Shown one piece after another: positions 26,762-36,338 of a stretch of 55,449 nucleotides of DNA; within the stretch, counting starts at the first letter, position 1, and every line of letters begins with the position of its first letter. The stretch is from a candidate division KSB1 bacterium (GTDB lineage Bacteria; Zhuqueibacterota; Zhuqueibacteria; Residuimicrobiales; Krinioviventaceae), in the NCBI GenBank assembly GCA_034505495.1, contig JAPDQV010000023.1, positions 1 through 55,449 of the forward strand, read 5' to 3'. Made by a program: the position numbers and the translations under genes. The notes beneath the pieces are model-generated. The model was not told where the DNA came from, searched no databases, and saw only the letters and a list, made by a program, of their open reading frames with translations.

Positions 26762-28023
26762 ACTTCGAGCTCCTTGAACAGTTGGGCTGTTTGCCGTTTG
26801 AAAATGCCGATACCGGCAACGGCGGTTCCCAGCGGCGGGGCGATGAGGCCGGGAATCAGGCCGACATAGAGTGCCGCCGGCGTAATTTGGGCGCGGATGA
26901 CGTTCGTCAACAGCATGTTCGAACCTTTAACGGCGCCCGATATGTCCATCCCTTTGACCTGCAGATAATAGGCTGCGGCCAATCCCAGCGCCGTTCCGAT
27001 GACTCCGCCGATGAGGCCGATGATCAACGATTCGGCGAGCAGAGTCTGGTAGACATGCAGTTTGGATTCGCCGATGGCCAGCCGCAAACCGAACTCGCCG
27101 TATCGCCTCAGGCTGCCCATCAGACCGGCATTCCACAGCACAATCGACATTGCGACTATAAACACGCCGATGACGATGGCGCTGAAATAATTGATCCAAA
27201 TCAGCATGCTCTCCAGCTCGTTCTGCTCATGAAGGGCAAACATGTGCGGACTGTCTTCGACATCCGTCTGCATCGAATTAAAGTCGGCAACGATGCTTGA
27301 GGCCGCCGCCTGTTTGTAGAGCAAATCAGGAAAATAGCCGACGATCTCTGAAGAAGCATTTTCCATATCGAGCATCAAGCGAGCCTCATGCTCATCCACG
27401 AGAATAACGCTGCGATCCATGGCGGTTACACCGAACCGGATCGTTCCGGCGATGGTAAAGTTGTGCAGCGTCAAGCTGCCGTAGGCGGAGGAACCGATCA
27501 GAGTGGCGACCTCTCCTGGAGATACGCCGAGCTGTTCCGCCAAAAGTTCGCTGATGAGCATCTCATTTTTTTGCTGCGGTAAACGGCCGCGCACGAGCGC
27601 GTTTTCCAGATGAAGGATGCGGCGTTCCGGACTCGTCGGCGATAAATCGATCGCCAATCCCATTACCGGCGCCTGAGCACGCGTCTCGCCGAGGCTGTCG
27701 GGAATGTCGATCATGCTGCCGAAGCGGGTGCGGGAAGTCCAGATCATCGACGGGTAACGGCTGCGGAGATCGCTGAGCAGACTGTCCGCATCCGCCAGCG
27801 CCAGGTCGTTCGGCAACAGATCGGCCTCCGCGGCAAATCCGTTGGTCATGATCTTAACGTGCCCGGTATCGAACGCCGCATTTGCCCACAGAATGTCGTT
27901 GAGCGTTCCTTTGATCCAACAATAGCCGAAAACGGCCAGAAAGGCGCCCGCAGCAACGACCATCACCGGAAACAGACTGCGCGAGCGGTCGCGCAGCAGG
28001 CCTTTGATGAGAAAGCGGATCAT
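26758..28023 (-). CDS. FtsX/LolE-type ABC permease (second)
   Basis: 421-residue membrane protein. One N-terminal transmembrane helix (LFPVMVVAAGAFLAVFGYCW) is followed by a periplasmic MacB-like domain of about 220 residues. Three C-terminal helices follow (WINYFSAIVIGVFIVAMSI, SLIIGLIGGVIGTALGLAAA and LYVGLIPGLIAPPLG). Start at ATG 28023, overlapping the first permease by 4 bp. It likely forms a heterodimer with that protein, as LolC/LolE do. Confidence 0.88.
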   Translation of the reverse strand: MIRFLIKGLLRDRSRSLFPVMVVAAGAFLAVFGYCWIKGTLNDILWANAAFDTGHVKIMTNGFAAEADLLPNDLALADADSLLSDLRSRYPSMIWTSRTRFGSMIDIPDSLGETRAQAPVMGLAIDLSPTSPERRILHLENALVRGRLPQQKNEMLISELLAEQLGVSPGEVATLIGSSAYGSLTLHNFTIAGTIRFGVTAMDRSVILVDEHEARLMLDMENASSEIVGYFPDLLYKQAAASSIVADFNSMQTDVEDSPHMFALHEQNELESMLIWINYFSAIVIGVFIVAMSIVLWNAGLMGSLRRYGEFGLRLAIGESKLHVYQTLLAESLIIGLIGGVIGTALGLAAAYYLQVKGMDISGAVKGSNMLLTNVIRAQITPAALYVGLIPGLIAPPLGTAVAGIGIFKRQTAQLFKELEV

Positions 28024-29192
28024 GCGCGCCTCCCCCGCAGGGCGTCGGTCGGATTCATTCGTGCGATCCGCCGCGTCGGCAGCCAGCTGACGATCGTCAC
28101 CGAAATCAGCACGAGCAGCGTTGTGCCGATGATTAATGCCGCGGAATAGAGCGGATAGAGCCGTTCGCCGATCGCCAGACCAAAGTCGTCGGAATAGCCG
28201 GGCAGTTTCCAACCTTTGCGGGCCATCGTCGCCATGATCGGAAAGCCCCACAAGGCGCCGATCAATGCCGCAAGCACGCCGTGCAGCGCGCCTTCCAAAG
28301 TAAATAAGCCGATCACTTGACCGCGCGTCATGCCAAGGGCGATCAACGTACCGATCTCTTTTTGTCGACGAAAAATCGATAGAACCTGAGTATCGAAAAT
28401 CGCCAACAAGCCGAGAAACATCAGGAGGAGATAGAGGATGGAGGCCGAAGCGCTCTTTTGCTTGACCACCTGCCGCAAATCGCTTAAAAGATCATCAAGG
28501 GACTTGAACGACCAGCCTTCGAATTCTCCAGGGATGGGTGCTGAAGGACGGATTACGACGAGGGTTGCCTCGTTAGGCAGGTCGAGCATTTGCGCCAGAC
28601 GATCGAGCGGAAGCCATACGGTGCCGACATCGACCAGCGGCACGGTCGTCTTTAGGATATGAACGATCTTGACGTCGACGGCGTCAAAGGCGCCGCTGCG
28701 GTCGCGCCAGCGGACGGTCAGATAATCGCCTTCGTTCAGCTTGAGCTTTTTTGCCGTGCGCGTGCCGATCAAGGCTGGGATCTCGCCTGAATCGTCCTGC
28801 AAAACTGCCGACGGCAGTGCGAGAAAGGTTTGTTGCGCCGGAATGCCCTTAAGCTGCAGAGAAACCATGCGCCCGTTGGGAAAGGCTGCGGCTTGGGCGA
28901 TCAAGATCGGCACTGCCTGGCCTGCATCGATCATCGATTTGAGCGCCGGCGGCAGCGGCGAATGCGCGTCGTCAAGGGTCAGGGCGTCATAAGGATCATA
29001 ATTCTTTTGCCAATATTGGCCGCCGCCGTAATAGGTGTCGATGAGAGCCCGTGAGGCCTGCTCGTTCATGCCGTTATAGAGACCCTGCAGAAAAATGATC
29101 GCCACAAAGGAAATGGAAAGCACAGCCACGTTCAGCCAGGTTCGGATTCCCGCACCGGCTAAATTCTTTACGGCTAATTTCAGCACCATCAT
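28020..29192 (-). CDS. FtsX/LolC-type ABC permease (first)
   Basis: 390-residue permease with the same four-helix topology: N-terminal helix (WLNVAVLSISFVAIIFLQG), a large periplasmic domain, then three helices including SILYLLLMFLGLLAIFDTQV. The cytoplasmic coupling segment FRRQKEIGTLIALGMTRGQV is typical of LolC/MacB permeases. The start could be either of two adjacent ATGs (29192 or 29189), after GGAG. It lies 15 nt after the ATPase gene. Confidence 0.9.
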   Translation of the reverse strand: MMVLKLAVKNLAGAGIRTWLNVAVLSISFVAIIFLQGLYNGMNEQASRALIDTYYGGGQYWQKNYDPYDALTLDDAHSPLPPALKSMIDAGQAVPILIAQAAAFPNGRMVSLQLKGIPAQQTFLALPSAVLQDDSGEIPALIGTRTAKKLKLNEGDYLTVRWRDRSGAFDAVDVKIVHILKTTVPLVDVGTVWLPLDRLAQMLDLPNEATLVVIRPSAPIPGEFEGWSFKSLDDLLSDLRQVVKQKSASASILYLLLMFLGLLAIFDTQVLSIFRRQKEIGTLIALGMTRGQVIGLFTLEGALHGVLAALIGALWGFPIMATMARKGWKLPGYSDDFGLAIGERLYPLYSAALIIGTTLLVLISVTIVSWLPTRRIARMNPTDALRGRRA

Positions 29193-29207
29193 ACCAATGT
29201 TCTCCGC

Positions 29208-29942
29208 TTAAAAGGAGCCTGCAAGTCCTTGGAACGGCGTCATTGCTTCGTCTTTTATGACTCTGCCGTCCTCCAGGGTAATCTTTCGCTCCAAGTAGCG
29301 AATGACTTTGTCGTCGTGGGTGGAAAAGATAAAGGTCGCACCAGTTTCGCGGTTTAGTTTTTTCATCAATTGCAGAATGAGGTGCGAGTTTTCGGCGTCG
29401 AGATTGGCGGTCGGTTCGTCGGCCAGAATCAGTTCCGGCTTTTTAACGATTGCCCGCGCGATGGCTACACGCTGACATTGGCCGCCGGAAAGCTGCGCAG
29501 GACGGGAGTCGGCGCGGTCGGCCAACCCGACCGACTCCAGCGCCTCCATCACACGCCGTCTGCGTTCAGTTGCCGGCACGTGAAGCAGCAGCAAAGGAAA
29601 CTCGACGTTTTCATATGCCGTGTAAACCGGCAACAGGTTGAATGTTTGAAAGATAAAGCCGATGTGACGATTGCGCAGTTCGGCCGATTGCCGCGGCGTC
29701 AGACGACTGATGTCTCGGCCCATGACGACCGCACGGCCGCTGCTCGGCGTATCCAGTGAACCGATGATGTTTAAAAGTGTCGTTTTGCCGGAACCGCTGG
29801 GTCCGACAACTCCGGCAAACTCGCCCGACATGAAGCGCAGTGTAACGCCCCGCAAAGCCGACAAAGTTTGCCCCAGCCCCATCGGGTAGCGCTTTGTAAC
29901 TTCTTCTAAAATGACCAATGCGTCGTTTCGGCTTTCCGTCAT
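29208..29942 (-). CDS. ABC transporter ATPase, LolD/MacB type
   Basis: 244-residue ATP-binding subunit powering the two FtsX-type permeases encoded next. Walker A GPSGSGKTT, Q-loop FIFQTFNLLPVY, signature LSGGQCQRVAIARA, Walker B LILADEPTANLD, and H-loop STHDD. Start at ATG 29942; a longer reading would overlap the upstream barrel gene. The position of the Q-loop and the 'TFNLLPVYTAYENV' context are those of the lipoprotein-release/macrolide-export subfamily. Confidence 0.94.
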   Translation of the reverse strand: MTESRNDALVILEEVTKRYPMGLGQTLSALRGVTLRFMSGEFAGVVGPSGSGKTTLLNIIGSLDTPSSGRAVVMGRDISRLTPRQSAELRNRHIGFIFQTFNLLPVYTAYENVEFPLLLLHVPATERRRRVMEALESVGLADRADSRPAQLSGGQCQRVAIARAIVKKPELILADEPTANLDAENSHLILQLMKKLNRETGATFIFSTHDDKVIRYLERKITLEDGRVIKDEAMTPFQGLAGSF

Positions 29943-29956
29943 TTTGGCCTCGATTG

Positions 29957-31069
29957 TTAATGATTCAGAACGATGATCAAAAAAAGGCAATGTCCCTGAA
30001 ACGGCAAAGCGTTTTCCGTCCGCGTAAACGGCAGAGCTGCAGTTTTGGGAGAAGCCAAGAACGCAAGGTTTATGCTCCAGTTATCGTATGTTCTTCGCCA
30101 GACGTAATATTGATAAAGCTCTTTACGTTGCTGATCTAAAAAGTAAATGGCGGCAAATTGATCCCAAAGGCTGAAAGCATAATCCGCCTGAAGCGCGGCA
30201 ACGCGGTGATTTTCGCCGACGTTAGGCAGATTGAGATCGATTTTGCTCAGCATTTCTTCGAGCAGCACGTGAAGACCATTGCCGAGCGGAAAGGTATAAT
30301 CCGTTCCGATAGTCAAGAATTTTTGTGTGCCGATTCCTGCGATACGCATTTCCGGCTGCACGCGGGAGGCTTCGAACCAGAGACCGATGCCGAGATCCCA
30401 TTTGCCGTCCACGGCCAGGCGGTTTTCAGCCGTCCTCGAACCCCCGGAACCGGGCAGGAAGGAAGGCGATTCCACTCTGCGGCGATGCGCCGTGAAGGCG
30501 ATCTCACCTTTAGGCGTCGGGAATTGGGCTCTGCCGCCGAACTCGAACGCATTCTTGGGTGAGGGAATCAGTTCCAGTCCTTTCGGTTTGCCGCTGCCGA
30601 GCAGCGCCCAGCCCTGTACGACGATATTGTGCGAAGAGACCCAGCGCAGCATGCCGCCGGTGACGCCGCTTGTGAGATGCAGCGGGTCACGCGGATCGAG
30701 TGAGTCGAACCACATCAGCGGCCGTAATAGCAGAGCCGAACCGAAATCGAGCTTCTGCAGGCCGAACCTGGCCTCGAAATGATCGGAAGACCAGCGCAGC
30801 CAGGCACGATAGACTCGAGCGGATGCTTCTCCTTCATGGGCGGAAAGCCGATAATCCCCGCGCAGGTGCAAAGAAAGGGTACCGTCAAGGCGGCCCGAAG
30901 CAAGCGGGGAGCCGCCGAACGCCTCCGGCAGGTAATGGAAGCCGACTTGTGCGCCTCCTCTCTTCAAGTTGCCGAGCGCCCAGCCGGAAAGCTGACCGCT
31001 GAGGTTGATGTCGGCGCTGTACGACACGGCCCAAAGTACTAGGAGAGGCAGTCCAATTCGATTCTTCAT
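29957..31069 (-). CDS. predicted outer-membrane beta-barrel protein
   Basis: 370-residue exported protein (signal peptide NRIGLPLLVLWAVSYSA). It is dominated by alternating, aromatic-girdled strands (for example YRLSAHEGEASARVYRAWL, HFEARFGLQKLDFGSALLL, RVAALQADYAFSLWDQF) and is probably a porin-like barrel. I do not recognise the family. It overlaps the tetR gene by 4 bp and is followed 14 nt later by the ABC ATPase, so it is likely the outer-membrane component of that export system. The C-terminus ends FLIIVLNH, not the usual aromatic Omp signature. Confidence 0.65.
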   Translation of the reverse strand: MKNRIGLPLLVLWAVSYSADINLSGQLSGWALGNLKRGGAQVGFHYLPEAFGGSPLASGRLDGTLSLHLRGDYRLSAHEGEASARVYRAWLRWSSDHFEARFGLQKLDFGSALLLRPLMWFDSLDPRDPLHLTSGVTGGMLRWVSSHNIVVQGWALLGSGKPKGLELIPSPKNAFEFGGRAQFPTPKGEIAFTAHRRRVESPSFLPGSGGSRTAENRLAVDGKWDLGIGLWFEASRVQPEMRIAGIGTQKFLTIGTDYTFPLGNGLHVLLEEMLSKIDLNLPNVGENHRVAALQADYAFSLWDQFAAIYFLDQQRKELYQYYVWRRTYDNWSINLAFLASPKTAALPFTRTENALPFQGHCLFLIIVLNH

Positions 31070-31659
31070 GGCCTGCTCAAGATACCGTAAAAGTAAAAAT
31101 TGAGCAGATCTTTGACCAACTCGGCGGGCGAAGGGTAAAGCTGCAGCAGCCGCGGATCATTGACCATTTCGGTAAAGCGATCGAGGAGATAAAGATGCAA
31201 TCCGACGTGCAAATCGTTGCGAATATAACCCTGCTCTTGAGAACGTCTGACAAAGCTTAGGAACTGCTCCTGCTGCCTGCGGGATGCTTCCTCGACCAGG
31301 GGCTGCACTTCCGGAAGAGAGCCGTTAAGGATCTCGAGCATGAACTCGGAGCTCATCTCCTTCATAAAATCCAGCTTGAGATCGATCAATTGCCGAATCT
31401 TTTCAGCAAAGGGAGCATCGCTCGATATGATTTGCAAAAATTTGCCTTCACCTTCGGCAATCATCCTCGAAAGCAGGTGTTTGACCAAATCAGCCTTGTT
31501 GTTAAAAAACTTGTAGAACGTCATTTTGCTGACGTCGGCTTTGGCGCAGATTTCCTCGACGGTAACCCGCCTGACTCCGTAGCGATAGAACAGCTCCCGA
31601 GCTGCCTTTAAAAGCAGCTCCAACCGTGGTGAATATTCCGGATTCGCTTGATATGACAT
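31066..31659 (-). CDS. TetR-family regulator of the barrel/ABC/LolA-like operon
   Basis: 197-residue repressor with a complete HTH: LELLLKAARELFYRYGVRR, VTVEEICAKADVSKMTFYKFF. A helical ligand-binding domain follows, including FTEMVNDPRLLQLYP. It is the first gene of the operon, overlapping the barrel gene by 4 bp, so it probably controls its own operon. A TAAATTTG element lies upstream of the ATG but no matching TTG at the usual spacing. No clear palindromic operator found in the 161-bp gap to rarA. Confidence 0.85.
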   Translation of the reverse strand: MSYQANPEYSPRLELLLKAARELFYRYGVRRVTVEEICAKADVSKMTFYKFFNNKADLVKHLLSRMIAEGEGKFLQIISSDAPFAEKIRQLIDLKLDFMKEMSSEFMLEILNGSLPEVQPLVEEASRRQQEQFLSFVRRSQEQGYIRNDLHVGLHLYLLDRFTEMVNDPRLLQLYPSPAELVKDLLNFYFYGILSRP

Positions 31660-31785
31660 TATCTGTCCAAATTTACTAAAAATGAAAAGAATGATGAAAA
31701 TCGTAATAATTTAGGCATTTCTTTTTATTTCGTCAATATTATTTAGAAGGAATGTCGGCTTGATCAATGCCTTGGATTTTGTACC

Positions 31786-31814
31786 TTGCAATTCCGCCTG
31801 CATTTCGATAAATT
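31786..31814 (+). promoter_or_regulatory. predicted leaderless promoter of rarA
   Basis: TTGCAA (31786-31791), 17-bp spacer, TAAATT (31809-31814), then 6 nt to the ATG at 31821. No ribosome-binding site is present, so a leaderless transcript is predicted. Confidence 0.7.
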
Positions 31815-31820
31815 GACACA

Positions 31821-33143
31821 ATGAAGCATAAAGCAATGGATTTGTTTGGGGCAGAGGAACGCGTGCGTCCGCCGTTGGCGGAGCGTTTGCGGCCGGTCAA
31901 GCTGGTCGAGTTTATCGGGCAGCGCCATCTGCTTGGCGAGGGCAAGGTGCTGCGGCGTGCCGTCGAGAGCGGTCGCCCGGGTTCGATGATTTTTTGGGGA
32001 CCGCCCGGCGTCGGCAAAACGACGCTGGCGCGCATCATCGCTGCGGAAACCGATTCGGAATTCGTCTCGATCAGCGCCGTTACCGCCGGAGTGGCCGAAG
32101 TGCGCAAAATCATCGACGCGGCGCGCGAGAATCGGCGCCGAGGCCGCCGAACCATTCTTTTTATCGATGAAATCCACCGCTTCAACAAAGCGCAGCAGGA
32201 CGCTTTGCTCCATGCCGTGGAGGACGGCACGCTGCTGCTGATCGGCGCCACCACCGAAAATCCCAGCTTTGAAGTCATTTCGGCGCTTTTGTCGCGTTGT
32301 CGAGTTTACAAGCTGGAGGCCTTGAGTAAAGAAGAATTGATGCAGGTATTGGATCGGGCATTGGAGAAGGATGCGGAGCTTCGGGAGATGAACGTGGAAT
32401 TGACTGTCGAGGCGCGCGAAGCGCTGGTCCTGCTGGCCGGCGGAGACGCCCGCAATCTGCTTACGGCGTTGGAGCTGGCGGCACTTTCTGCGCCTCCGGA
32501 CGCGGAGGGGAAAAGAGTCCTCGATCGGACGCAGATCGAGGAAGCCATGCAGCGGCGCTCGCTGCTGTACGACAAGGGCGGCGAGTACCATTACGACGTC
32601 ATTTCCGCTTTTATCAAGAGCGTGCGCGGTTCTGATCCCGATGCGGCGCTCTATTGGCTGGCGCGAATGCTCGACGGCGGCGAGGATCCCAAATTCATTG
32701 CGCGGCGGCTGATCATATTGGCTTCTGAGGACATCGGCAACGCCGATCCCCACGCTTTACTGATCGCCACGGCGGCGTTCCAGGCAATCGACGTCATCGG
32801 CATGCCGGAAGGGAGAATCGTGCTTGCCCAGGCGACGATTTATTTGGCCTCGGCCCCCAAGAGCAATGCCTCCTACCTGGCGATCGAAGCGGCGACCGAA
32901 GAGCTGCGGAAGGGCTCTCCGGCGGACGTCCCTTTACATCTGCGCAATGCGCCCACCTCACTTATGAAGCAGTTCGGTTATGCCGCGGGGTATCGCTATC
33001 CCCACGATTTCGGCGGATTCGTCGAACAGAACTATTTTCCCGATGAAAAATCCGTCCAAGTGTTTTATCGGCCGACGGAGAACGGCGTGGAGCAGAAAAT
33101 CCGCGAGCGTCTTTTGCGACTATGGCCCAGTCGACAGCGATAG
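31821..33143 (+). CDS. rarA: replication-associated recombination protein A
   Basis: AAA+ ATPase of the RarA/MgsA/WRNIP1 family that acts at stalled replication forks. The 440-residue protein has Walker A GPPGVGKTT, Walker B LFIDEIHRFNKAQQD, sensor 1 IGATTENPSFE and arginine finger in LLSRCRVY. The C-terminal tetramerisation region has GSDPDAALYWLARMLDGGED and YLASAPKSN. Start at ATG 31821, which fits the leaderless promoter; an alternative ATG at 31836 would drop five residues. Confidence 0.95.
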   Translation: MKHKAMDLFGAEERVRPPLAERLRPVKLVEFIGQRHLLGEGKVLRRAVESGRPGSMIFWGPPGVGKTTLARIIAAETDSEFVSISAVTAGVAEVRKIIDAARENRRRGRRTILFIDEIHRFNKAQQDALLHAVEDGTLLLIGATTENPSFEVISALLSRCRVYKLEALSKEELMQVLDRALEKDAELREMNVELTVEAREALVLLAGGDARNLLTALELAALSAPPDAEGKRVLDRTQIEEAMQRRSLLYDKGGEYHYDVISAFIKSVRGSDPDAALYWLARMLDGGEDPKFIARRLIILASEDIGNADPHALLIATAAFQAIDVIGMPEGRIVLAQATIYLASAPKSNASYLAIEAATEELRKGSPADVPLHLRNAPTSLMKQFGYAAGYRYPHDFGGFVEQNYFPDEKSVQVFYRPTENGVEQKIRERLLRLWPSRQR

Positions 33144-33165
33144 CCTACGCAGGGAGTCTTTGACC

Positions 33166-35859
33166 TTGTCATCGCCCGAAAAGATCGGTTTAATTTGTTT
33201 TTTCCTTCTAACGCACTTATCCGCCGGCTTGTCGATGCCGCAGACAAGCAAAGCCGATTCCGCAGCCGTTGATACGCTTGCCGTCAAAGTCGAAACCGTC
33301 AAAGCCAAGGCCGCTTCCGGAGACATCGACACAACCGTATTCTACGAAGCCAAAGTCATTTTCAACGATCTGGCTGAACGCAAATCCTACTTGATCGGCG
33401 ATGCGGTCGTTCGTTACAAAGATATGTCCTTAAAGGCTGCTCAGATTACCCTCGATTGGGACGCGCGATTGATCATTGCAGAGCCGCTGCCGGATACGGT
33501 GTGGGTAAAGAGCGACGAGGCGGGTCAGGATTCCGTCCCTCAGGTCAAGTGGGTGGGCGAGCCGGTGCTTTCGGAAGGCGGCACGCAGATGGTCGGCGCG
33601 AAAATGATCTACAACTATCGCACGGAAAAAGGACGGGTCATCAAAGGCCGATCAGACGTTGAAGGCGGCAAATATGTAGGACAACAGATCAAACGGGTCG
33701 ATCCTAAAACCTTCAATATTTCTAATTCCCGCTACACGACCTGCGATTTGGACAGTGCGCCGCACTTTCGTTTCGAGGCGCGGCGGATGAAAATGATTCC
33801 CAACGACAAGGTGATCGCCAAGCCGGTGGTGTTGCGCCTGGGCGAAATTCCGGTGTTTGCTTTGCCGTTCATCATTTTCCCGAACAAAAAGGGTCGGCAT
33901 TCCGGCGTGCTCATCCCGCATTTCGGCTACAGTTATCAGGAAGGAAGATATTTGCGGGACATCGGTTATTACTGGGCGCCGAACGACTATTTCGATGCCA
34001 AAGGATCGGTCGACTTTTTCGAACGCTCCGGTTTTCTTTTCCGCGGCGGAGCCAATTATTCGGTGCGCTATCTCCTCAACGGCACGATCTCCGGCTCATT
34101 TACCCGCAAGAATTTTGAAACCGGCGTTAAAATGCGGCGGTGGGACCTCAACATCGACCACTCGCAGGAATTGTCTCCTTCGGCCCGGTTTACGGCGCAG
34201 GGCAATTTCGTCAGCGATAAGAATTTTTACAAGAATTTCAGCACCGACCTCGATACGCGCCTTAACCGCGAACTCCGCTCCAACGCCACCTTGACGAAAA
34301 ACTGGTCCAAGCAAAAGCTGAGTCTGAGCGTCAACGTTTCGCAGTCCTACGACATTCAGGACGACGTTCAGACCATCGTTTTTCCTCAAGTGTCGTTTCG
34401 AAAAGGGCAATCGGAGATTTTCAAGCCGAAACGGCGCGGCGGTCCCTCGCGTTGGTACGAGTCGCTTTATTACTCTTACAACTCGACTTTGTTGAATCAG
34501 GAGCGGGAGTACCTCTCCTTTGTCGATCGACAAGTGGAGACGACCGACGCTTTCGGAAATCCGCTGACGACCACATTCCGCGACACCCTCAAGCAGACCG
34601 AAGTGACTCGCCGAGTCAGTCACAATCTTTCCTTGTCCCTAAACAGTCCCAAAAAGTTTTTCGGCTGGCTGCTCCTCAACCATTCTCTCAACTATCGGGA
34701 AGACTGGTTCAACGAAACGTACTCCTATTCGTACGATGAGGAGACCCAAAAAATCATCAGCGAAAAGGAGCCTGGCTTTGCCGCGCGGCGCACCTTTACC
34801 TACAGCGCTTCGGCGAACACCAAAGTCTACGGCGTGTTTCCGGTTGCCATCGGCGACATCAGTTCGTTCCGTCATGTCATTACGCCGGCGCTGTCTTTTT
34901 CCTACGCTCCCGACTTTTCCAAACCGGAATGGGGATACTTTCAGGTCATCGAAAAACCGGACGGTACTACGATTAAAAAGGATCGTTTCGGTTTTGGTAC
35001 GCCGAGTTTCGGCAGCGGCGTCATAAGTCTGAGCGTACGCAATTTGTTTCAAATGAAAAAAGGAGAGGGAAAGAAGGAGCAGAAAATCGACCTGTTCAAT
35101 TTGGATTTCAACACCGGCTACAACATGCGGGCGGAAAAGAACAAGCTCAGCGACCTGCGCACCTCTTTAACCGCCAATCCGATGCAGAATCTGAGCGTCA
35201 GTGCCGACATGTCCCACAGCTTTTATCGCTTTGTCAACAGCAGATCGGGCCTCGGCACGTTGACGGATGACTATTTATGGGAAAATGAAGGTTGGAAGCA
35301 CCTGGCCTTTGCCCGCATGACCGATTTTCGGCTCAATTTTCGTCTTCGACTCCAGGGCAAAGGCGAAGGAGGCGGACGCCTGCAGGAAAGAGAGATGCCG
35401 AGAACCTACGGCGAGCGGCGACTATCGGAAATGGGCGAGCAGGAATTAGGGGTGATGGAAGAAGAAATCTACCGCAGCGAGGTCAAGTCGGAACTCGATC
35501 GGGTGCGTCGTTCGCTTTCCATTCCCTGGCGGATGAATCTCAATTTCAACTTTAACCTAAACCGCTTCAACCCGGCACGGCCGCAAAAAAGGTACTATCT
35601 GGACGTCTCGGGGTTGGAAATGAATCTTACCCGCAACTGGCGCATCGGCTACAGCGCGCATTATGATCTTGCCAAACGGGAGATCTCTCACCATCGATTC
35701 AGTTTTTACCGTGACCTTCATTGCTGGGAGGCGATCATCGACTGGGTGCCCACCGGACCGGGCAGGCGCATTTATGCGCGGCTCAGCATCAAATCGCCGA
35801 TGTTCAAAGACATCAAAGTGGAAAAACGCGGCGGCATGCGCAGCGTGCTCGGTTATTGA
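33166..35859 (+). CDS. lptD: LptD-like LPS-assembly outer-membrane protein
   Basis: About 897 residues. An N-terminal OstA/LptA-like jellyroll segment (KVIFNDLAERKSYLIGDAVV, LKAAQITLDW) precedes the LptD barrel core. Signature stretches include FRFEARRMKMIPNDKVIAKP, FALPFIIFPNKKGRHSGVLI and YYWAPNDYFDAKGSVDFFER, followed by long amphipathic strands. It inserts lipopolysaccharide in the outer leaflet. The start is taken as TTG 33166, 9 nt after AGGGAG, giving a signal peptide (KIGLICFFLLTHLSAGLS); TTG 33160 is the alternative. It begins 22 nt after rarA and its 3' end overlaps the opposing ssb-like gene by 7 bp. Confidence 0.88.
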   Translation: MSSPEKIGLICFFLLTHLSAGLSMPQTSKADSAAVDTLAVKVETVKAKAASGDIDTTVFYEAKVIFNDLAERKSYLIGDAVVRYKDMSLKAAQITLDWDARLIIAEPLPDTVWVKSDEAGQDSVPQVKWVGEPVLSEGGTQMVGAKMIYNYRTEKGRVIKGRSDVEGGKYVGQQIKRVDPKTFNISNSRYTTCDLDSAPHFRFEARRMKMIPNDKVIAKPVVLRLGEIPVFALPFIIFPNKKGRHSGVLIPHFGYSYQEGRYLRDIGYYWAPNDYFDAKGSVDFFERSGFLFRGGANYSVRYLLNGTISGSFTRKNFETGVKMRRWDLNIDHSQELSPSARFTAQGNFVSDKNFYKNFSTDLDTRLNRELRSNATLTKNWSKQKLSLSVNVSQSYDIQDDVQTIVFPQVSFRKGQSEIFKPKRRGGPSRWYESLYYSYNSTLLNQEREYLSFVDRQVETTDAFGNPLTTTFRDTLKQTEVTRRVSHNLSLSLNSPKKFFGWLLLNHSLNYREDWFNETYSYSYDEETQKIISEKEPGFAARRTFTYSASANTKVYGVFPVAIGDISSFRHVITPALSFSYAPDFSKPEWGYFQVIEKPDGTTIKKDRFGFGTPSFGSGVISLSVRNLFQMKKGEGKKEQKIDLFNLDFNTGYNMRAEKNKLSDLRTSLTANPMQNLSVSADMSHSFYRFVNSRSGLGTLTDDYLWENEGWKHLAFARMTDFRLNFRLRLQGKGEGGGRLQEREMPRTYGERRLSEMGEQELGVMEEEIYRSEVKSELDRVRRSLSIPWRMNLNFNFNLNRFNPARPQKRYYLDVSGLEMNLTRNWRIGYSAHYDLAKREISHHRFSFYRDLHCWEAIIDWVPTGPGRRIYARLSIKSPMFKDIKVEKRGGMRSVLGY

Positions 35860-36320
35860 GCCTCGGCTTCGTTTTCCTGAATCTGCTCCTCCTCGCGACT
35901 CTCGCCGTTTTCACTGCCGGCAATGCGGTAAAAGCTGCCTTTTTCCAAATATTGGATCCATTGAGCGCTGATCTGAACCGGACAGAAATGCTCTTCCGGT
36001 CGGGCGTTGGGCATTGACTGCAGCTCGCCCATAATGACGACGGCGCTGCCTTTACGCAGGTGTTTGGCGCATTCCTGCGCTTGTTTGGCCCAAACAACCA
36101 CGCTGACATAGACGGGCTCCCGCTCCAAGCCCTCGATTTTTTGCGGTTGCGGCTCCGGCTGAGTCACGACAATGAAATTGGTCACCGGAATCCCTTTGCG
36201 CGTATGCCGCAAGGGAGGATCGTGCAGCAGCTTGCCTGCGATCATTACGCGGTTGACGTCCGGATGCCGCGATTTAGGCGATTTTTCACGCATTTGGGTT
36301 CCTTTTGCCGTTTCGTTCAT
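35853..36320 (-). CDS. single-stranded DNA-binding protein-like (OB fold)
   Basis: 155-residue OB-fold protein of the SSB family: NRVMIAGKLLHDPPLRHTRK, VTNFIVVT, VYVSVVVWAKQAQECAKHLR, GSAVVIMGEL. An acidic tail is present (GESREEEQIQENEAEAQ) but it lacks the canonical DDDIPF-type end. It is therefore probably an auxiliary SSB or PriB-like protein and not the main SSB. Start at ATG 36320 after GGAAGG. Confidence 0.8.
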   Translation of the reverse strand: MNETAKGTQMREKSPKSRHPDVNRVMIAGKLLHDPPLRHTRKGIPVTNFIVVTQPEPQPQKIEGLEREPVYVSVVVWAKQAQECAKHLRKGSAVVIMGELQSMPNARPEEHFCPVQISAQWIQYLEKGSFYRIAGSENGESREEEQIQENEAEAQ

Positions 36321-36338
36321 TTTCCTTCCCCGTCTTGT

